Made by a program: the position numbers and the translations under genes. A stretch of DNA of 64,000 nucleotides from JBBRBB01 sp963830175 (lineage in GTDB: Bacteria; Bacteroidota; Bacteroidia; Chitinophagales; Chitinophagaceae). The first letter of the stretch is position 1, and every line of letters starts with the position of its first letter. The DNA lies in NCBI GenBank assembly GCA_963830175.1, contig CAWHKV010000002.1, positions 1,054,001 to 1,118,000 on the forward strand, given 5' to 3'. The notes under the pieces were generated by a model, which was given only the letters and a program-made list of their open reading frames with translations, had not been told where the DNA came from and made no database searches. This document shows positions 8,856 through 16,153 of the stretch, piece by piece.

Positions 8856-9330
8856 ATATAAAAAAGGAGCAACCCCAATTGCTCTTTTTTCTTTTTTTTC
8901 TGTGACCCCCCATGACACTTTTCAAACCACATATTAAAGAGTTTTAGGAAAGGGTATAAAAGCTATTATACCTGTTCAAAGGCTTTCACCTACTAATTGA
9001 TCACCTGCCTTTCTTACTGTCAAAAAGGTGCGTATGCAAAACAATACATCAGAAATAAACTAATGGATCATAAAACTTATATTAATACACATAGAGGTTA
9101 TCCCGGAGAATCGTGACAGGTTATAGAATGCGTGTAAATAATTACTTATATTTATTTATTCCGGTTTCTCATTTAAAATAAAACGATTGCTTGTTCATAA
9201 TCTTTTTCGAGTTTGTCCCGTGAAAAGCTTTATAAATAACCAGTGCATTTTTACAGGCGTGATTTCAAATAAAATCACTAAAAAAGTTAGCTTAAATATT
9301 ATCCCAAACAATTAGTACAAATTTTACTGA
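8856..9330. other. 475-base intergenic region with terminator and tRNA-like remnant
   Basis: The first 75 bases hold the terminator and then TGTGACCCC...TTCAAACC (8901-8928). These match the 3' end of the tRNA-Arg at 15.5 kb in the same order (GTGACCCC, then TTCAAACC) with four extra bases between them. The rest is AT-rich with no open frame, repeat or RNA gene that I can support. It must hold the promoter of the operon starting at 9331, but I cannot point to a clear TAnnTTTG box. Confidence 0.5.
8862..8890 (+). terminator. Intrinsic terminator after the ATPase cassette
   Basis: The stem GAGCAA (8867-8872) pairs with TTGCTC (8879-8884) around a six-base loop and is followed by a long T run. 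It is preceded by A5, so it could also act on the other strand. It lies 11 bases after the stop codon of the last cassette gene. Confidence 0.75.
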
Positions 9331-10185
9331 ATGATTCAAAAATCAAGGTTAGAAATTTTAAAGGATTTTAAAGAAAAAATTGCAAGTGGCAAACCCATCA
9401 TTGGTGGAGGGGCAGGAACAGGAATATCTGCTCAATGTGAAGAAGCAGGAGGCATAGACCTGATAGTGATATATAATTCCGGACGGTACCGCATGGCGGG
9501 CAGAGGGTCATTAGCTGGGCTGTTATCCTATGGCAATGCCAATGATATTGTGAAGGAAATGGCATACGAAATTCTACCTGCTGTTAAAAATACACCGGTG
9601 CTTGCAGGTGTTTGTGGTACAGATCCCTTTATGCTGCGAAATTCTTTTTTACAAGAACTAAAAAATATGGGTTTTTCCGGCATTCAAAATTTTCCCACCG
9701 TAGGTCTTATTGACGGAGTCTTTAGAGCCAACCTCGAAGAAACAGGAATGAGTTACCAGCTTGAGGTTGATTGTATAAAACATGGTCGTGAACTTGATAT
9801 GCTTACAACGCCTTATGTTTTTAACACGGATGAAACGATATTAATGACAGAAGCCGGAGCCGATATTATAGTAGCCCATATGGGGCTTACCACCAAGGGA
9901 AATATTGGCGCTAAAACATCCAAATCTATGGATGAATGTATATCGGAGATACAGCATATTGTAGATACTTCAAAGCAGATCAACAACGAAGTAATTGTAC
10001 TTTGTCACGGTGGTCCTATTGCCACTCCGGAAGATGCGCAGTATGTATTAGAAAGAGTTAATGGCGTGGATGGTTTTTATGGCGCCAGTTCTATGGAAAG
10101 ACTTCCCACGGAGATCGCTATTACAGAACAAATAAAGAAATTTAAAAACATCAGTTTTAAAACTAAAGCACAAAATATTGGCTAA
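9331..10185 (+). CDS. PEP-hydrolase-like TIM-barrel protein (Tm-1 C-terminal-domain homologue)
   Basis: 284 residues from an ATG. The sequence KPIIGGGAGTGISAQCEEAGGIDLIVIYNSGRYRM is the start of the PF09370 family (annotated TIM-barrel signal-transduction or phosphoenolpyruvate hydrolase-like). Later barrel strands are visible in VLAGVCGTDPF, GFSGIQNFPTVGLIDG, ADIIVAHMGLTTKG, VLCHGGPIATPEDA and DGFYGASSMERLP. No member has a firmly established reaction that I can state. The same domain is fused behind the Tm-1 domain in tomato Tm-1 and in related fungal proteins. Here it is a separate gene overlapping the Tm-1-like gene by 8 bases, which argues for one shared function. Confidence 0.83.
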   Translation: MIQKSRLEILKDFKEKIASGKPIIGGGAGTGISAQCEEAGGIDLIVIYNSGRYRMAGRGSLAGLLSYGNANDIVKEMAYEILPAVKNTPVLAGVCGTDPFMLRNSFLQELKNMGFSGIQNFPTVGLIDGVFRANLEETGMSYQLEVDCIKHGRELDMLTTPYVFNTDETILMTEAGADIIVAHMGLTTKGNIGAKTSKSMDECISEIQHIVDTSKQINNEVIVLCHGGPIATPEDAQYVLERVNGVDGFYGASSMERLPTEIAITEQIKKFKNISFKTKAQNIG

Positions 10186-11399
10186 AAAAATTGTGGTTAT
10201 CGGCGCCTTCGATACGAAGAGTATTGAATACAAATTTTTAATAGACCTCCTCCGGGAAAATGGTTGCGAGGTTATAACGGTGAATACTGGTGTGCTGGGA
10301 AGTACTGATCTGTTCCAAATCAATATTCCTGCGGAAGAAATTGCGATAGCCGGTGGAACTGATTTAGAAACTTTAAGAAATGAAAATGACCGTGGAAAAG
10401 CCATACAGGTGATGTCTGATGGTTCAGCAAAAGTGATAGAGAAAATTTTTTCAGACGAAAAATTTGATGGCATAATTGGAATGGGCGGCACCGCAGGAAC
10501 AAATGTTGTAACCTCCGCCATGCGGGTGCTTCCTTTCGGTGTTCCAAAAATTTGCGTTTCCACCGTTGCATCCGGTGATGTTTCGCCTTATTTACAAACC
10601 AGTGATATTATCCTGATCCCCTCTCTTACAGATGTCGCAGGAATAAATTCTTTAAGCAAAGTTTTTTTTTACCAATGCAGCGGGTGCATTGATGGGTATG
10701 ATAAATATGAGTAAAGAATTTACGGATGATAAACCTGTTATCGCTGCATCCATGTTTGGTAATACTACCCCGTGTATCGATCACTGCAGGCAAATTCTTA
10801 ATGAGAAAGGTTTTGAAGTTCTTGTTTTTCATGCCACCGGCGCCGGTGGAAAAACAATGGAAAAATTAATAAAAGAAAGGACAATGCAGGGCGCTTTAGA
10901 TATAACCACAACTGAGTGGGCAGATACCATCTGCGGCGGTGTTTTTGATGCAGGCCCTGAAAGACTTGATGGCCCCGGCCAAAAAGGCATTCCTCATCTT
11001 ATATCTCCCGGTTGTATAGACATGTGCAATTTCGGAAACCCTGCTACTATTCCTTCCAAATATAAAGACCGTCTTTTTTATCAATGGAATCCAAATGTTA
11101 CTTTAATGCGCACTACTGCAGAAGAAAATTATCGAATGGGAGAAATATTTGCAAAAAAGGCAAATGCCTCGAAAGGACGGGTAGCATTTCTCATCCCCTT
11201 AAAAGGTTTCTCCATGCTTGATTCAGTAAATGAAAAAAATGAGCCGCAAATCTTTTGGGATCCGGTCGCTGACAATGCATTTATTGAAGCGTTGAAAACC
11301 CATATTAACCCCGGTATTGAAATCGTGGAACTGGATGTTAATATCAATGATCCAATTTTCGCAGAAAAGGCCGTAGAGATTTTTTTAGATCTTATGTAA
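10178..11399 (+). CDS. Tm-1-like (UPF0261) protein, frame broken at a T run
   Basis: Restored length is about 406 residues, normal for UPF0261. The TTG start overlaps the previous gene by 8 bases and gives MAKKIVVIGAFDTKSIEY, the conserved opening. Further family segments are IIGMGGTAGTN, PKICVSTVASGDVSPY, PVIAASMFGNTTPC, VFHATGAGGKTMEKL, and LISPGCIDMCNFG. The frame breaks at the nine-T run 10662-10670: with eight Ts, KVFF reads on into TNAAGALMGMINMSKEF. In tomato the homologous domain binds ATP and blocks tobamovirus replication; the bacterial role is unknown. Together with the TIM-barrel gene it reproduces both halves of Tm-1. Confidence 0.82.
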
Positions 11400-11428
11400 T
11401 TGCTCACCATTAAAAATGTTTAACAAGA

Positions 11429-14400
11429 ATGAAAAGCTTACTTTTTAATTTACAAAATAGCGTCAGACCCTTTTACAACAGTAAAATATTTTCTACTGTT
11501 TTTCTTCTCCTGGTAGGTTTCTCAATTTTTGTTACATTATTAAACAATAATTCTTCAAATAGCTCAACTGAAAGTGTAACCACATTTATACAAGAACCAA
11601 CGGAGGCAAACGATATTCCTGAAGTGCAGGTGTTAGTGCCGGGATTTTCTGTAAAAGAATTACCGGTTTCGCTTGATAATATAAATGCTATCCGATATGG
11701 AACTGACGGGCGGCTCTATGCACTGGGTTACGATGGATTTATTTATGTGCTAACCGACAGCAGCGGTGATGGATTGGAAGATAAAGCAGAAATCTGGTGG
11801 AATAAAGAACGCCTTATAGATCCTGTGGGTATGGTTGTTTCAGAGGAAGGTATTTATGTAACTTCCAAAAATAAATTGTCGCTGATAAAAGATGAGGATA
11901 AGGATGGAACAGCGGATGTAGAACAGATAATTTCTAAAGACTGGACTAAAGCCCTGGTATATACCGGAACAATTGGCGAAGCTGCCGGTGTGGATGCTTT
12001 TGGTATTGCGAAAGATAAAGCAGGCAATCTTTTTTTTGCATTAGGAACCGCCGACTTTACGAATGCCTATTCTGTTGATGATGAAGGTAAATTTCATTAT
12101 GATATAAAAAGTGAACGTGGTACAATATTGAAAATGGCACCGGGAAGCGATAAAAGAGAAATTTATTGTTCAGGCACACGCTTTCCTGTGGCAATGGCCT
12201 TTAATGAAGAGGGAGACCTGTTTGCAACAGACCAGGAGGGTGCCACCTGCTGGCGCCCGGGACACTGTCTTCCCAATGGTAACCCATTTGATGAATTATT
12301 GCATATTCAGCAAGGGAGGCATTATGGTTTTCCTCCGCGCAACCCAAAATATTTACCTGATGTTATTGACGAACCAAGCGTATTCGATTATAAGCCTCAG
12401 CATCAGTCTACCTGCGGTTTAAACTTTAATTTACCTGTAAATAACGGAGCAACATTTGGCCCTTCATGGTGGCGTGGAGATGCCTTTTTAGCGGGCTACT
12501 CACGTGGTAAAATATACAGAACAAAACTCGTAAAAACAGATGCCGGTTATGTTGCAGAAAATTCAATTTTTGCATGTTTGGTATCACTTACGGTAGATGC
12601 ATGTATATCACCCAAAGGAGATATGGTTGTTTCAACGCATTCAGGTTTTCCCGACTGGGGGTTTGGACCAAAAGCTAAAGGCAAACTCTATAAAATTATT
12701 CATAATAATACTGACCTGCCTAACCCTGTTGCTGCATGGACATCGAATCCGGATGAAGTAAGCATTGCATTTGATAAGGCTGTTGATAAAGGTTATCTTA
12801 AAAATCTTACAGAAAAAATTTCCATTAAATATGGTCAATATACACAACCGGGAGACAGGTTCGAGGTCGTTCGCCCCGGTTATAAAACAGTAGAAAGACA
12901 ACTCAGGTTTCCTGTTGAAAAACTGGAAGTAAAAGATGCAGCGCTTTCTGAAGATGGACGTACCCTCATCATCTCTACTTTTCAACATATTCTGCCCGCC
13001 ACATACGCTATTACCATTCCTTCCTTTAGTAACGATGAAAAGTTAGCCAACAGTATAAAGCAAAGCCCCACTTACGATCTTGCCTATACGCTAAATGGAG
13101 TTGATGCAACCTGGCAGTCTGCCTCAGGCGGTCAAAAATTGAATGGCTGGTTGCCTCATCTTGATATGAAAGTGAACAAGGCGTTTATGGAAGCAGTTTC
13201 CGGTTATAACGAAATGCAAAAAGCATTGATACAGCCAGGTAGTGTTACATGGAAAACGCAGCTAAACTTATTAAACATGCTGCGGCCTGAATCGCAACCT
13301 GAATCTCCACTTGATTATAAATTACCTCCGGAAGATGTAACGCTGGTACTTCGGTCATCCGAAACTTTACAGGTTAAAGCCGGCGACTTAGCAATCGTTT
13401 CAGGATCTGTTAAAAAAGGTGACCTGTATGAAACCAGCATAACTTTTAATAAGGTAACAAGACAAGCATACCCGCTGGAAATAACTATGAACACTTCTTC
13501 AAAGGAACCAGTAATGTTAGTGCATTATTATACGAATGAAGATTCCCGTCCCCGCGCTTTACAGGTTCACCGTTTTTTTGTGCCCTGGGCCGGCGAAATA
13601 TTTGAAAAAGAAACCCTTGGTAGTGAAGTAGAGATCGCGGAATTGGCTGGGGGAAACTGGACCCGCGGAAGAAAATTATTTTTTAGTGAAGCAATGTGTG
13701 CAAGTTGTCATAGTATCGGTGGCAAAGGAAAAGAATTTGGTCCTGACCTTTCTAATCTAATTTTTAAAGATTATAAATCTGTATTTAGAGACATACATGA
13801 ACCAAGCTCAGCCATCAATCCGGATTATGTTGGCCATACCGTGGTATTGAAAGATAAAAACGAGTATACAGGTTTGGTATCATACAAACATGATTCAGTA
13901 ATTATAAGAGATGTTGCAGGCAACAGAACCGTTATTGCTGTAAAGGAGGTAGACAGCACATTTGCTATGCCGGCTTCATTAATGCCTGCATCATTAGACC
14001 TGTTGCTCGGCAAACAAAAGTTTAAAGATCTGATGACTTTTCTTTTGTCTTCCATGCAACCTGCACCTATCGAAAATATATTTGTGCCGCTGCCGCGAAA
14101 GATCACAGAAGCAAATGATGTTTTAAAAAATACCAATAAAATAAATTTAGAAAAAAAACCACAAAAGATCTTAAAAGTACTATGGGTTTCGGGACCCAAG
14201 GATCATGGACCTGATGAACATGATTACCCGCTTCAGCAAAAACGCTGGTCGAAGCTTCTTTCTTTTGCTGATAGTATAAAAGTTGATACTGTATCGCGTT
14301 GGCCTACTTCATTGCAGTTTCAAAATTCCGATGTGGTTGTATTTTACTGGAACTTTCCAAACTTCACTGAACAACATGGAAAACAATTAGATACTTTTCT

Positions 14401-14857
14401 TAACCGCGGTGGGGGATTGGTGTACCTGCATTATGCCGTTGATGCCACAGCAAATGCGGAAGCTTTAGCAAACAGGATTGGCATGGCATGGAAGGGTGGA
14501 AGCGCAACATTCAGGCATGGGCGACAGGAACTTGATTTCAGTGGTAATAAACATCCAATAACTGAAGGCTTTGAAAAAACGGTATTTGAAGATGAAAGTT
14601 ACTGGCAGTTAACTCCGGGAATAAAAAAGATAAACGTTTTAGCGACAGGCGATGAAAATGGAACAAAGATACCCATGCTGTGGACAACAACCCAGGGCAA
14701 AGGAAGGGTGTTTGTTTCTATATTGGGTCACTATAACTGGACATTTGATGATCCTTTATTCAGGATATTATTACTCAGAGGAATTGCATGGACAGGAAAT
14801 CAATCTACCGACAGGTTCAATGATCTTATTACAATTGGGGCCAGGTATGGAAAGTAA
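11429..14857 (+). CDS. Sorbosone-dehydrogenase-like propeller / cytochrome c / ThuA fusion protein
   Basis: 1142 residues, exported (basic N-terminus and helix at about 20-40). Residues about 50-440 form a six-bladed beta-propeller like those of PVC-type membrane-bound dehydrogenases (NINAIRYGTDGRLYALG, GTRFPVAMAFNEEGDLFATDQ, HYGFPPRNPKYLPDVI). A c-type heme motif CASCH sits at 757-761 and is followed by the GKEFGPDLSNL segment of PVC-type heme-binding domains. The last ~210 residues (from about 914) are a ThuA-like, glutamine-amidotransferase-fold domain (KVLWVSGPKDHGPDEHDYP, HYAVDATANAE). Such proteins are thought to oxidise sugars or polyols outside the cytoplasm and pass electrons to cytochromes. 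It is 29 bases after the Tm-1 gene and is followed by a small cytochrome. Confidence 0.85.
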   Translation: MKSLLFNLQNSVRPFYNSKIFSTVFLLLVGFSIFVTLLNNNSSNSSTESVTTFIQEPTEANDIPEVQVLVPGFSVKELPVSLDNINAIRYGTDGRLYALGYDGFIYVLTDSSGDGLEDKAEIWWNKERLIDPVGMVVSEEGIYVTSKNKLSLIKDEDKDGTADVEQIISKDWTKALVYTGTIGEAAGVDAFGIAKDKAGNLFFALGTADFTNAYSVDDEGKFHYDIKSERGTILKMAPGSDKREIYCSGTRFPVAMAFNEEGDLFATDQEGATCWRPGHCLPNGNPFDELLHIQQGRHYGFPPRNPKYLPDVIDEPSVFDYKPQHQSTCGLNFNLPVNNGATFGPSWWRGDAFLAGYSRGKIYRTKLVKTDAGYVAENSIFACLVSLTVDACISPKGDMVVSTHSGFPDWGFGPKAKGKLYKIIHNNTDLPNPVAAWTSNPDEVSIAFDKAVDKGYLKNLTEKISIKYGQYTQPGDRFEVVRPGYKTVERQLRFPVEKLEVKDAALSEDGRTLIISTFQHILPATYAITIPSFSNDEKLANSIKQSPTYDLAYTLNGVDATWQSASGGQKLNGWLPHLDMKVNKAFMEAVSGYNEMQKALIQPGSVTWKTQLNLLNMLRPESQPESPLDYKLPPEDVTLVLRSSETLQVKAGDLAIVSGSVKKGDLYETSITFNKVTRQAYPLEITMNTSSKEPVMLVHYYTNEDSRPRALQVHRFFVPWAGEIFEKETLGSEVEIAELAGGNWTRGRKLFFSEAMCASCHSIGGKGKEFGPDLSNLIFKDYKSVFRDIHEPSSAINPDYVGHTVVLKDKNEYTGLVSYKHDSVIIRDVAGNRTVIAVKEVDSTFAMPASLMPASLDLLLGKQKFKDLMTFLLSSMQPAPIENIFVPLPRKITEANDVLKNTNKINLEKKPQKILKVLWVSGPKDHGPDEHDYPLQQKRWSKLLSFADSIKVDTVSRWPTSLQFQNSDVVVFYWNFPNFTEQHGKQLDTFLNRGGGLVYLHYAVDATANAEALANRIGMAWKGGSATFRHGRQELDFSGNKHPITEGFEKTVFEDESYWQLTPGIKKINVLATGDENGTKIPMLWTTTQGKGRVFVSILGHYNWTFDDPLFRILLLRGIAWTGNQSTDRFNDLITIGARYGK

Positions 14858-14890
14858 AAAGTATACTTCTTAAAATAATAAATCAGATCA

Positions 14891-15430
14891 ATGATAGAAA
14901 TGAAAAGAAAAATATTGGGTGCATTGATTATTTCATCGATTTTATCAGCATGTGAAAGTAAAGAAAACAAGCAAGAAGAAATTGATTCTGCAGCTACCGT
15001 TAGCTATAAGATAGACAGTGTACAAATTAAGCCTGATACAAGTACGGATGTTGTTTTGCAAGCAGAAACGCCTACCGTTTCCCCGGTTAAAAGTGAATCA
15101 TTAGTGGTGAAAAAAACGGTAGCTACACCCGCAAAAGTTGAAGCACAAACAATTTCCTTATCCGATTCAACCATACGTGAAGGCAAATTATTAATTGGAA
15201 GATCAGACTGTCTTACCTGTCATAAAGTTGAAGGAAAATTAATCGGCCCAGCTTATACTGATGTTGCTAAAAAATATAAAACTACGGATGCCAATATCAA
15301 TTACCTGGCGGGTAAAATTTTAAATGGGGGCGGTGGTGTATGGGGCGAAGTTGTTATGACCCCGCATCCTAATATCCCTTCAGAAGATGCGAAAAAAATG
15401 GCCAGTTATATTTTATCTCTTAAAAAGTAA
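14891..15430 (+). CDS. Cytochrome c lipoprotein
   Basis: 179 residues. A signal peptide ends in the lipobox SILSAC, so the mature protein should be a lipoprotein. A low-complexity linker follows (about 25-95). The heme-binding motif CLTCH is at residues 107-111, and a methionine ligand is probably in VVMTPHPN. KLIGPAYTDVAKKY is typical of class I cytochromes of the cytochrome c551/c552 type. It lies 33 bases after the propeller/cytochrome gene and is probably its electron acceptor. A second ATG three codons later (MKRKIL) is an equally possible start. Confidence 0.85.
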   Translation: MIEMKRKILGALIISSILSACESKENKQEEIDSAATVSYKIDSVQIKPDTSTDVVLQAETPTVSPVKSESLVVKKTVATPAKVEAQTISLSDSTIREGKLLIGRSDCLTCHKVEGKLIGPAYTDVAKKYKTTDANINYLAGKILNGGGGVWGEVVMTPHPNIPSEDAKKMASYILSLKK

Positions 15431-15460
15431 TAATTAGGTATTTAGTTTTAAAGAAAAAAA

Positions 15461-15487
15461 AGAGCAACAACAGTTGCTCTTTTTTTA
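15461..15487. terminator. Bidirectional terminator between operon and tRNA-Arg
   Basis: Perfect 8-base stem AGAGCAAC / GTTGCTCT (15461-15468 and 15473-15480) with a four-base loop, seven Ts on the right and an A run on the left. It can therefore end the forward operon and the leftward tRNA transcript. It closely resembles the terminator at 8862-8890. Confidence 0.85.
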
Positions 15488-15495
15488 ATTTCCAG

Positions 15496-15569
15496 TGACC
15501 CCGTCAGGATTCAAACCTGAAACCTTTTGATCCGTAGTCAAATGCTCTATTCAATTGAGCTACGGGGCC
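15496..15569 (-). tRNA. tRNA-Arg (anticodon ACG)
   Basis: The minus strand folds into a full cloverleaf of 74 bases: acceptor GGCCCCG pairs with CGGGGTC (one G-U), D stem GCTC/GAGC, anticodon stem TTTGA/TCAAA with loop CTACGGA (anticodon ACG), T stem CAGGT-side closing around TTTGAAT, discriminator A. The 3' CCA is not encoded. The terminator follows 9 bases beyond the 3' end. Confidence 0.95.
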
Positions 15570-15668
15570 ATTTTTTCAGGTGGCAAATATAGACAAAAAA
15601 AATTCCCCTCATCTATACACCAGCATTTAATAAAAAATGGCACTACTTTATCGCATTTCATTCAAAAA

Positions 15669-16082
15669 TTATTTTAATCCCCATAGTTCAATATGTGCTT
15701 TATCTACAGGCCAGTTAATAATGGTGCGATACACGAATACCACCTTTTTTAGTTTGCGGTTTCTGCCGGGGAGGTCAATCGGGGCAGTGTATTGACCCGC
15801 ATTGTAATCACTTTTTATATTTACATCTTTCCTGGTTCCGTTCTCAAAAAAAACCTGCATACTGCTTAAATAAACCGGTGCATCTACAATCTTTAACTGT
15901 AATTGTTTAAACACATCCGCACCAATAATTGTAATCTCATCTTTTTCTGTTTTAAAGTTCACCGTTGTTTCTCCTATCTTATGCCATCCGTCTTTATTGT
16001 TTGTAACAACGGCAACCGTTTGTGCCTTTAGAATTCCTGAAATGCAAAGCATTAATACAATGGCTGTTATCGTTTTTTTCAT
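15669..16082 (-). CDS. Small exported protein, possibly DUF2541-like
   Basis: 137 residues with a clear signal peptide (MKKTITAIVLMLCISGILKAQ, cleavage near residue 21). The mature part is about 115 residues and beta-rich, with TVNFKTEKDEITIIG, LKIVDAPVYLSSMQVFFENG and a C-terminal YRTI...KAHIELWGLK. That ending resembles proteins labelled DUF2541 in Bacteroidota, but I cannot confirm this here. It is probably a single periplasmic beta-sandwich. It stands alone between the tRNA and the helicase gene on the same strand. Confidence 0.7.
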   Translation of the reverse strand: MKKTITAIVLMLCISGILKAQTVAVVTNNKDGWHKIGETTVNFKTEKDEITIIGADVFKQLQLKIVDAPVYLSSMQVFFENGTRKDVNIKSDYNAGQYTAPIDLPGRNRKLKKVVFVYRTIINWPVDKAHIELWGLK

Positions 16083-16153
16083 ACAAAAATTTTATAAGAA
16101 AAAACAAAAGTCATTCCATTATACCAACAGAAAAAGTAATAAACTCATAAAAG

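Noticed and set aside
9331..15430. Integrative element carrying the Tm-1/cytochrome operon
   Set aside because: No integrase, transposase or plasmid gene is present. Only the tRNA-like remnant suggests it, so it is kept as a weak finding and not annotated as a mobile element.
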